From NCBI GenBank assembly GCA_964475955.1, contig CAYYZY010000312.1, forward strand, positions 1 to 5,203: 5,203 nucleotides of DNA. Direction: 5' to 3'. This document shows, piece by piece, positions 1-5,203 of this stretch. Source of the stretch: DATKZH01 sp964475955 (GTDB taxonomy: Bacteria; Planctomycetota; Planctomycetia; Pirellulales; Thermoguttaceae). The position numbers and the translations under genes are program-made. Below the pieces are notes generated by a model. It saw only the letters and a list, made by a program, of their open reading frames with translations. It did no database searches and was not told the origin of the DNA. Every line of letters starts with the position of its first letter. The first letter of the stretch is position 1.

Positions 1-3000
1 TCGTCCTTCTGGACGAAGAACCGCGGGGCCTGCATGCGCACGATCAGGTCCTTGCGCGTGACCACGTCGGTCTGGCCCTCGCCCACCCGGGTCCCGTGAC
101 CCATCCCCCACACCCGGATCCGCCAGGTGGTGAGGTTCTCGGGCATGTCGAGGGAGACTTCGGCGGTGCCGTCCTCGTCGGTCGTCAGTGCGCCGACCCA
201 GAGGGCCGTGTCGGCAAACTCCGTGCGCACGGCGGGCTCGACCATCTGCCCTTGCGCCGCTGCCTCGGCGCCCACCGGCATGACGAGGTCAGCGGCCGCG
301 TACGCGTCGGTTCCCAGCTTGTCTGCGCTTTGCGGCATCATCGCGGCGGCCGGTGCATCCCCGGGCCCCATCGCTGCCCCCTCGGCCATCATCGCGGGGG
401 CGCGGGCCATTCTCGCCATTCCCCCCCCCATGCCGCCCATACCGCGGCCGTAGGCCGACATCATTCCGTTCTCGGGGCCCGCCGCTGCGAAGTCCTCGTA
501 AGCATCCAGTTCCGCGGCCACGGTGGCCCCGAACACGCCCAGGTCGCCCATCGGCTTCGTGTTCGGCGGGACCAGGTTGCCGAAGCGGCGCTGGAGGCTC
601 GACTCGGTTTGCGGGTGGTGGCGCCGGCGCCACTTCCAGAAGAAGGCCTTGATCTCGGGCACGTTCGACCCGCCGGAGATGTACTCGACCGACTTGTCGT
701 AGATCGACACCACCGTGGAGCCGACCAGCGGCTCGCCGTCGAAGTCGGTCAGCTTGAGCTTCACCTGGGCCTTTTGGCCGGGCCGGTACGCCTCCTGCGA
801 AGGATCCACCTCGACCGAGAGCACCCGCTTCTCGGGCGGGACGACGATCTCCCGGGCGACCGTGTACACCTCGCCGTCGGCAATGGCCAGGGCCTCGACG
901 AAGAAGTTGGGCATGTCCTTCTTCACCACGGCGATCTCGTGAATCGTGCTCTTGCCCTCCAGACGCACGACCTGCGGCGGCAAATACACGCCGTTGGCCG
1001 GGCGCACGAACAGGAGCACCGTGCCGCCCGTGCGGTCGGTGTTGATCTGGAGCTTCACCTTGTCGCCGGGCTGGTAGTCCGGCTTGTCGGGCACCAGTTC
1101 CAGGCTGTTGAAGCGGAAGTCGGAGCCGTCGAACCCCTCGCCCACGATGGTGAAGAGGTAGCCGCCTTCGATCGCGTGGCCGGCGGCGTCGGTCAGCGTG
1201 TAGGAAAGCCGATACTGGCCGCTGCGCGAGGCGCGGATCGCCAGCTCGGCCTTGCCCTGGGCGTCGGTATCGAGGTCCCACGAGCGCACCGGCGTTTCGA
1301 CCGGCTCGCCGTCTTCGTACGTGACCTCCAGCAGCGTGAGCTTCCCGGAGCCCTCGACCGGCTGGCCGTCGAGCGTTCGGGCTGCGTAGTGCGTTCGGAT
1401 CACGTCGCCCACGCGGTAATACCCCCGGTCGACCCAGGCGTAGACCTTGAACGGCTCGCGCGCCACGAGCACCGTGCCCGTCCCCACGATGGTGCGCCGC
1501 GACAGATCGACCACTTCCGCGGTGATTTCGTAGCGGTGGTCCTGGTCGGGATGGACGGCTTTGGCGACGGCCGTGTCGATCTCGACCTTCACGGTGCCGT
1601 CTTCGCCGATCTCGACCTCCTGCTCGGCGACCAACTCGGGCGGCTCGTGCCGCTGGGGCCACCAGAAGGGCGTGGGCGCCGGGCAGCCCCACTTGCGCCA
1701 CCCGGGGTACCACACGTAGTCGTACGCGTACCACCAGTAGCCCGGCCCGTAGAACCAGTCCCACGGCCCCGGCGGGTACCACGGCTCGGTGGAACCGGTG
1801 CGCATCACCTTGTACTTCACCTTGGCCTTGGTGACCGGAGCCCCGAAATAGTACTTGGCCGTGATGGTCGCTTCGACCTTTTCGCCGAGCATGACGGGCT
1901 CATCGGGCGCGTCGACGGTCACCTCGAACTCGGGCTTCTTGTACTCCTCGACGCGGAACGTGCCGCCGCCGAGGTACCGTTCCTGCTTCGGCTGCACGGC
2001 TCGCCCCAGCGCCCGGAGCATACCGGGCGGCGCCGGGCCGGGCGCGCGAGCCGGGGTGTCTTCGCCCCTCACTCCCAGGCGGTACACGCCCAGCATGGCG
2101 TCGGCCGGCAGCTCCAACTCGCCCTCGATGCCGCCGTACGCGTCGGCCTCGACCGGCTTCTCGACGATTTTCTCACCCTTGGGGTTCTGGATCTCGACGG
2201 TGAACGACCGGCCCGCGAAGTCGGACGTGTCTTTCTGGTCGTACCGCGCGTGGCGGACCCAGAACTTGTACTTCACCGTCTGCTCGGGCCGGTAGACGGG
2301 GCGGTCGGTGATCGCGTAGACCTTCGTCTCGCGGTACTCGGCGTCGCGGTAGTCGGGAAACCACGCCCCGGTGAAGCCGAGGTAGGCGAAGCGGCCTTCG
2401 TCGGTCCGGGCGATCACCAACCACTGGTAGTTCGGGGGCTGCCGTTCGGGGCCGAGGACCACCTGACCGTCGGCGTCGGCGAACTCGGCGAACTGCTTGG
2501 TAAAGACCTCGAAGCGGGCCGCGCCCCGGCTCCGCCCGTCGGGCCGCTTCTCCCGGCGCCGCTCGTGGCGCCAGCCGAAGAACTCGACGTTGGCCTTGGC
2601 CACGGGCCGGCCGGTGACGGCGTCGGCCACGAAGTAGAGCGTTTGACCCTCCAGCGGCTTCTTGGCGATGGCCGTGTCGCTGACCCAGAGGACGACGTGG
2701 CTCGTGTTGCCGTCGGCCATTCGGGCGGTGACCAGGTACGCGCCCGGCTTCTGGAGCGGCGTGGTGACGGTGATTCGCTTGTCGAAGTGCCTCGCGCGCG
2801 GCTCCAGCTCGAGATTCCACGAGGCCACCTCGCGCCCGACGTACTGCTCCTGATCCTGTTGGACGAGCAGGTACCCCAGCCGTTCGACGTTCACGCGGTT
2901 GCGGTCGAGCTGCGACGGCCGGGACTTGAGGTAGGACTTGACGTCGTCCAGCAGCTTCTCGACCCGGATCTCGCGAGCCGTGAACTCGACGGCCTTCCCG

Positions 3001-4277
3001 TTGCGGAAGCGGTAGTCGACCGTGGCCCCCCGCCCGGCCGGCTGGCTGCTGACCGGCTCGAAGCGGCCCCAGTTGCCCACGATCTGGTCGAGCCGGTCCT
3101 GCCACAATCGCTTGGCGTCCTGATTGCCTGCCTCGCCGTAGCGCTGGACGAGCTTCCTGCAATACTCGGCCGCCCGGGGGTATTGGCGGCGGTTTTCAAA
3201 GACCTGCACGAGCCGCTGGAGGGCCTGAAGCCTCTGGCCGCCGGCGCCCGCTGCATCCGCGGCCAGATCCTGCCAGATCTTGACGAAGTTGAACTCGTCG
3301 GGCAGCTCGAACCGCTTCACGCCGGTGGCCAGCCGGGCGATGGTCTCGTTCTCGGCGAGCGTGTGCAGGGCGTACGTGCCGCTTTCGTCTTCCCGGGTGT
3401 CGTCGACCTGCATGCGCCCGAAGCGCCATCCGAAGTGGCGCATGGTCTGCACGCCGAACTGGTTCCAGAGGAAATCGGCGAAACGGTACTGAACGTCGTC
3501 GCGGAGGCTCGGGTTGAACTCGGCCGCCTGCTGGAGGCACCACCGCCAGCGCTGGCCGTCGGTTCCGGCCGCCTCCCAGCTTTCCGGCAGGTGGTGGAAG
3601 ACGGGGTTGCCGTCGGCGTCGACCGGGGCTCCCGAGCTCGGGCTGTAGTAGCCCCAGCCGGGCTCGTAGTCGGGCAGCGTTCCCAAGTCGCTCAGGTATT
3701 GCAGGCGCCACGCCTCGGCGTGCCCCCGGTTGTTCAGCAGCATCTCGGCCAAATCGAGGAGGAAGCGGGCCACGGCGGCGTGGTCGTCGTCCTGTTTGGC
3801 GAGCGGCCCGGCCCGGGCCATCAGTTGGAGCGCCCGGATGCGGTCCCGCTCCGCCGCGTTGACCGCCTCGCCGCCGCCGCGGTGGCGCCCGCGGTGAAAC
3901 TCACCGGCGATCGTGAACCCGCGGTGCGTCACCTGCATGTAGGTCTCGGCCGCGGCCCACAACAGGCGCCAGTTCTCCGGATGTGCGTCGATCACCGCTT
4001 CGCGGAACGCGTCGATCTCGTCGACCCGGTTGAGCCGCTGGAGGCACTGGACGCCCGACCGGAGGTCGTCGTCGACCTGGCGCGGGTCGCCGTCGGGGTC
4101 CAAGGCCAACTTGCGGAAGACCTCGTAAGCCTCCTTGAAGTTGCCGTCCTTGAAGGCCTTCTGCGCGGCCTCACGCGGGGCCTGGTCGCTCACGGGGTCC
4201 ATAGCAGGTGCTCCGGCCGGGCCCTCAACGAGGGCGCAGAACAGGGTGATCGAAACGAGCCATCGCGTGGTCGTCAT
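1..4277 (-). CDS. Alpha-2-macroglobulin family protein, secreted or periplasmic; 3' end beyond window
   Basis: I translated an unbroken minus-strand frame of 1425 codons that leaves the window at base 1 without a stop. Bacterial A2M proteins are large exported proteins thought to trap attacking proteases. ATG at 4277 is chosen because AGGAGA lies 7 bases upstream and the first 25 residues form a Sec-type signal (MTTTRW, hydrophobic LVSITLFCALV, then a PAGAPA cleavage zone). C14 lacks a lipobox, so it is probably not a lipoprotein. Domains by residue: TPR-like helices about 35-390 (GNFKEAYEVFRKLALDP at 45-61); MG1-like strands about 405-535; an MG-like segment with TGRPVAKANV from 555; MG2 with TDRPVYRP at 657-664; MG3 beginning FRVEEYKKPEFEV at 774-786, with an aromatic insertion at 833-877; further MG domains about 940-1200 (YRPGQ, IYDKSVEYI); a Met-rich linker at 1272-1316; and the A2M core from about 1355 (ALWVGALTTDEDGTAEVSL, MPENLTTWRIRVWG, then APRFFVQKDE). 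The thioester motif would lie outside the window, so protease trapping cannot be confirmed. The family call is firm; the domain limits are approximate. Confidence 0.94.
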   Translation of the reverse strand, partial: MTTTRWLVSITLFCALVEGPAGAPAMDPVSDQAPREAAQKAFKDGNFKEAYEVFRKLALDPDGDPRQVDDDLRSGVQCLQRLNRVDEIDAFREAVIDAHPENWRLLWAAAETYMQVTHRGFTIAGEFHRGRHRGGGEAVNAAERDRIRALQLMARAGPLAKQDDDHAAVARFLLDLAEMLLNNRGHAEAWRLQYLSDLGTLPDYEPGWGYYSPSSGAPVDADGNPVFHHLPESWEAAGTDGQRWRWCLQQAAEFNPSLRDDVQYRFADFLWNQFGVQTMRHFGWRFGRMQVDDTREDESGTYALHTLAENETIARLATGVKRFELPDEFNFVKIWQDLAADAAGAGGQRLQALQRLVQVFENRRQYPRAAEYCRKLVQRYGEAGNQDAKRLWQDRLDQIVGNWGRFEPVSSQPAGRGATVDYRFRNGKAVEFTAREIRVEKLLDDVKSYLKSRPSQLDRNRVNVERLGYLLVQQDQEQYVGREVASWNLELEPRARHFDKRITVTTPLQKPGAYLVTARMADGNTSHVVLWVSDTAIAKKPLEGQTLYFVADAVTGRPVAKANVEFFGWRHERRREKRPDGRSRGAARFEVFTKQFAEFADADGQVVLGPERQPPNYQWLVIARTDEGRFAYLGFTGAWFPDYRDAEYRETKVYAITDRPVYRPEQTVKYKFWVRHARYDQKDTSDFAGRSFTVEIQNPKGEKIVEKPVEADAYGGIEGELELPADAMLGVYRLGVRGEDTPARAPGPAPPGMLRALGRAVQPKQERYLGGGTFRVEEYKKPEFEVTVDAPDEPVMLGEKVEATITAKYYFGAPVTKAKVKYKVMRTGSTEPWYPPGPWDWFYGPGYWWYAYDYVWYPGWRKWGCPAPTPFWWPQRHEPPELVAEQEVEIGEDGTVKVEIDTAVAKAVHPDQDHRYEITAEVVDLSRRTIVGTGTVLVAREPFKVYAWVDRGYYRVGDVIRTHYAARTLDGQPVEGSGKLTLLEVTYEDGEPVETPVRSWDLDTDAQGKAELAIRASRSGQYRLSYTLTDAAGHAIEGGYLFTIVGEGFDGSDFRFNSLELVPDKPDYQPGDKVKLQINTDRTGGTVLLFVRPANGVYLPPQVVRLEGKSTIHEIAVVKKDMPNFFVEALAIADGEVYTVAREIVVPPEKRVLSVEVDPSQEAYRPGQKAQVKLKLTDFDGEPLVGSTVVSIYDKSVEYISGGSNVPEIKAFFWKWRRRHHPQTESSLQRRFGNLVPPNTKPMGDLGVFGATVAAELDAYEDFAAAGPENGMMSAYGRGMGGMGGGMARMARAPAMMAEGAAMGPGDAPAAAMMPQSADKLGTDAYAAADLVMPVGAEAAAQGQMVEPAVRTEFADTALWVGALTTDEDGTAEVSLDMPENLTTWRIRVWGMGHGTRVGEGQTDVVTRKDLIVRMQAPRFFVQKD
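330..464 (-). other. Met/Gly/Ala-rich low-complexity linker before the A2M core domain
   Basis: Residues 1272-1316 of the A2M product hold 11 Met in 45 positions, including three MM pairs, within a Gly/Ala/Pro background (for example GRGMGGMGGGMARM). The segment lies between the last MG-type strand region and the conserved ALWVGALTTD start of the core domain. That is near where the protease-sensitive bait region of A2M proteins falls. Residues 1317-1350 continue as an Ala-rich, acidic linker. Confidence 0.75.
1647..1781 (-). other. Trp/Tyr-rich insertion within the MG3 region of the A2M protein
   Basis: Residues 833-877 of the A2M product contain 10 Trp, 7 Tyr and 2 Phe in 45 positions, with many Pro and Gly and a single Cys (C865). 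Representative pieces are PWDWFYGPGYWWYAYDY and WYPGWRKWGC. It interrupts the beta-sandwich sequence between KVKYKVMRTG and the next strand LVAEQEVEIGEDGTVKVEI. The frame is correct on both sides, so this is a real insertion and not a frameshift. Confidence 0.8.
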
Positions 4278-4284
4278 CGCAAGG

Positions 4285-4290
4285 TCTCCT
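4285..4290 (-). promoter_or_regulatory. Ribosome binding site of the A2M gene
   Basis: On the minus strand AGGAGA stands 7 bases before the ATG at 4277, a near-ideal Shine-Dalgarno match and spacing. It decides the start in favour of the first ATG over M26, and that choice gives a complete signal peptide. Confidence 0.8.
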
Positions 4291-4327
4291 TGACCGACGA
4301 GGCCTGGTTTGCCGACGAGATCGTAGG

Positions 4328-4346
4328 GTGCGTGAATCGCACGCAC
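4328..4346. repeat. Short inverted repeat (7-bp stem, 5-base loop) upstream of the A2M gene
   Basis: GTGCGTG (4328-4334) and CACGCAC (4340-4346) are perfect complements around the loop AATCG. The preceding TAGG gives TAGGGTGCGTGAATCGCACG, which resembles intergenic repeat units seen in several bacterial genomes; that resemblance is from memory. It lies about 50 bases before the A2M start codon and could instead be an operator or a 5' leader hairpin. No T-tract follows on either strand. Confidence 0.55.
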
Positions 4347-4405
4347 GCGACCCGAGGACGCGCCGCAACTCAACGCCTATCCGATTACGGACCGAGAACA
4401 CAACA

Positions 4406-4454
4406 CGTGGGGCACGATTCCCTCGTGCCAGGCACGTTGGAAACGTGCCCCACG
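4406..4454. repeat. 49-bp near-perfect palindrome (double stem-loop) between the two genes
   Basis: The sequence is symmetric about base 4430. Outer arms CGTGGGGCACG (4406-4416) and CGTGCCCCACG (4444-4454) are perfect 11-bp complements. Inner arms CGTGCC (4424-4429) and GGCACG (4431-4436) are complementary across the single central A. The intervening 7-mers ATTCCCT and TTGGAAA match at 4 of 7 pairs, so 21 of 24 pairs match overall. It can fold as one long hairpin or as two adjacent GGCACG/CGTGCC hairpins with 7-base loops. It starts 41 bases after the methyltransferase stop. On the minus strand it is followed by TGTTGTGTTCTC, only weakly T-rich, so a classical intrinsic terminator is doubtful. 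It looks like a dispersed REP/MITE-type element, possibly protecting the transcript 3' end or attenuating read-through; that role is inference. Confidence 0.8.
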
Positions 4455-4480
4455 GCAAGGGTCCCGTCGTGGCGCCTTGC
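4455..4480. repeat. Weak inverted repeat abutting the large palindrome
   Basis: GCAAGG (4455-4460) and CCTTGC (4475-4480) are 6-bp complements around a 14-base GC-rich loop. This sits between the methyltransferase stop and the 49-bp palindrome, so the 3' end of that transcript could form three consecutive hairpins. A 6-bp stem in GC-rich DNA may be chance. Confidence 0.3.
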
Positions 4481-4495
4481 GCGATCCTCGGGCTC

Positions 4496-5182
4496 TCACT
4501 TCCGTTTCTTGGGGGGAGCGATGACCGTGACCTCCATGGCGTCGCGCTTCGCCCAGGGCAGGTCGAGGTCGAACCACTCGGTCCTGCTTCGGTACTTGGA
4601 GCGGACCCGGTCGAGGTAGTCGCTCATGCCCCGGGCGCCGATGCCCACGTTGTCGGCCACGACGAGGGCGCCGCGCCGGAGCTGCTTCTCCATCTTGACG
4701 AAGATGGGGTGGTAGTTCGCGTAGCCGCAATCGACGAACAGGAAGTCGACCGGGCCCTCGACCTCCTCGACGAGCCGCTTCGCGTCGCCCACCTTGACCG
4801 TCACGTAGTCCTCCAGCCCCGCCCGGCGGAAGTTGGCCTCCGCCTCCTTCGCCCGATCGGGACTGATCTCGAACGTCACCAGGCGGCCCTTTCCGGCGGC
4901 CTTCAGCTCCCGAGCGATCCAGAGGCCCGAATAGCCGATCGCCGTGCCGCACTCGACGACCCGCTCGGGCCGGGCCTCGCGGACCAGTTCGGCCAGGCGC
5001 TCGGCCTTCTTGCGACCGATCATGCAGACGGTGCGGTCGACGCAAGCCTTCTCCACGTCGTCAATCACGGCCTGCACCTTCGGGTCGGCGGGCGGTGCCC
5101 CCGGTTTGCCGGGCTGGGCCCCCCCGGCGACGGCAGCCAGCGCGAAGATCATCAAGCATGCAATGCACAGTGTCGTTCTCAT
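4496..5182 (-). CDS. COMT-like class I SAM-dependent O-methyltransferase with N-terminal signal peptide
   Basis: The product is 228 residues and ends in TGA. The body fits the divalent-metal-dependent O-methyltransferase family (catechol/caffeoyl-CoA type), which transfers the S-adenosylmethionine methyl group to a hydroxyl. Motif I is VVECGTAIGYS (75-85). E105 in LVTFEISPDRA is placed to bind the SAM ribose, and VGDA is at 131-134. VDFLFVDCGYANY (145-157) and GALVVADNV (171-179) supply D151, D177 and N178, which match the family's metal ligands. The usual Lys after DAD is Tyr here (DCGY). Before this domain, residues 1-22 look like a Sec signal (MRTT, hydrophobic 5-19, AVA then GGA cleavage options), followed by a Pro/Gly-rich linker. 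An in-frame TAA 18 bases upstream, with no start codon between, makes ATG 5182 the longest possible start. GTG codons at residues 36, 39 and 43 could start a leaderless cytosolic form but lack an evident RBS. The C-terminus is basic (PPKKRK). The substrate is unknown. The A2M gene follows 218 bases downstream on the same strand. Fold certain, export probable, exact reaction inferred. Confidence 0.9.
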   Translation of the reverse strand: MRTTLCIACLMIFALAAVAGGAQPGKPGAPPADPKVQAVIDDVEKACVDRTVCMIGRKKAERLAELVREARPERVVECGTAIGYSGLWIARELKAAGKGRLVTFEISPDRAKEAEANFRRAGLEDYVTVKVGDAKRLVEEVEGPVDFLFVDCGYANYHPIFVKMEKQLRRGALVVADNVGIGARGMSDYLDRVRSKYRSRTEWFDLDLPWAKRDAMEVTVIAPPKKRK

Positions 5183-5188
5183 GGTCCA

Positions 5189-5194
5189 TCCCTT
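5189..5194 (-). promoter_or_regulatory. Probable ribosome binding site of the methyltransferase gene
   Basis: AAGGGA on the minus strand lies 6 bases before the ATG at 5182. It is a moderate Shine-Dalgarno match and supports the start that includes the signal peptide. The promoter would lie beyond the right edge of the window. Confidence 0.55.
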
Positions 5195-5203
5195 GCGTTA
5201 GAC

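Larger units (their letters stand above)
4278..4495. other. 218-base intergenic region, no gene
   Basis: Besides the inverted repeats listed separately and the A2M ribosome binding site, I see no coding potential. The short open frames here (for example on the minus strand 4225-4458) run into the A2M gene in the wrong frame and have no domain-like sequence. Minus-strand TACGAT (4320-4325) resembles a -10 box but has no -35 partner at the usual spacing, so no promoter is called. The A2M gene may be transcribed from the methyltransferase promoter or from a non-sigma70-type promoter in this gap. Confidence 0.6.

Noticed and set aside
289..1782. Minus-strand 497-residue open frame
   Set aside because: It is out of frame with the A2M gene, is Arg/Gly/Pro-rich without recognisable domains, and overlaps codons that encode conserved MG-type sequence in the true frame.
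2173..3162. Minus-strand 329-residue open frame
   Set aside because: It is another shifted frame within the A2M gene; the true frame there encodes the TGRPV and TDRPVYRP MG motifs.
3196..3711. Minus-strand 171-residue open frame
   Set aside because: It is a shifted-frame shadow inside the helical N-terminal part of the A2M gene, with Arg/Ala/Pro bias and no motif.
1..4277. Frameshift or pseudogene status of the A2M gene, given the aromatic and Met-rich odd segments
   Set aside because: The frame stays open and family motifs are in frame before and after both segments, so the gene appears intact within the window.
4320..4325. TACGAT as a -10 promoter box for the A2M gene
   Set aside because: No -35-like hexamer lies 15-19 bases upstream (that position reads GCGTGC inside the hairpin), and chance matches of this quality are expected.
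4406..4454. Rho-independent terminator for the methyltransferase gene
   Set aside because: The hairpin is strong, but no run of T follows on either strand; the minus-strand continuation is TGTTGTGTTCTC, so it is kept as a palindromic repeat.
96..4619. Plus-strand 1507-residue open frame as a giant protein
   Set aside because: It is the exact codon-aligned reverse complement of the A2M gene, shows Arg/His/Val/Leu-rich composition without domains, and runs on through the intergenic palindromes into the methyltransferase. The minus strand in the same place gives clear A2M motifs.
4377..5045. Minus-strand 222-residue open frame overlapping the methyltransferase
   Set aside because: It is Gly/Arg-rich shadow sequence; the alternative frame on the same strand carries intact SAM-binding and metal-binding motifs.

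Overview
The window is GC-rich bacterial chromosome-like DNA with two real genes, both on the minus strand. Reading leftward from the right edge, they are a complete gene for an exported-looking, COMT-type O-methyltransferase (5182 to 4496) and the 5' three quarters or so of a very large alpha-2-macroglobulin (A2M) family gene (4277 to beyond base 1). The A2M frame is unbroken for 1425 codons and leaves the window without a stop. A 218-base gap separates the genes. It holds a striking 49-bp near-perfect palindrome and a smaller GTGCGTG/CACGCAC hairpin, and I saw no convincing promoter or classical terminator in it.

Organism: GC-rich codon use, a bacterial A2M with an N-terminal helical extension and an unusual Trp/Tyr-rich insertion, and palindromic intergenic elements suggest a Gram-negative-type bacterium. 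A Planctomycetota-like lineage is my best guess, from general resemblance only. No rRNA or marker gene is present, so this is weak. I see no tRNA, rRNA, CRISPR array, transposase or plasmid feature.

Layout: 4496-5182 (minus) methyltransferase; 4278-4495 intergenic with inverted repeats; 1-4277 (minus) A2M-like protein. In protein order the latter runs: signal peptide, TPR-like helical region, MG1-like strands, MG2 with TDRPVYRP, MG3 with an aromatic insertion, further MG domains, a Met/Gly/Ala-rich linker, and the start of the core A2M domain. The thioester domain, if present, lies beyond the left edge.

The genes are co-directional and both products appear to carry Sec-type signal peptides, so they may act in the same extracytoplasmic compartment. 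Nothing in the sequence shows a functional link, and the gap with its palindrome argues against tight translational coupling. The very long open frame on the plus strand (96-4619) is the codon-aligned antisense shadow of the A2M gene, not a gene.
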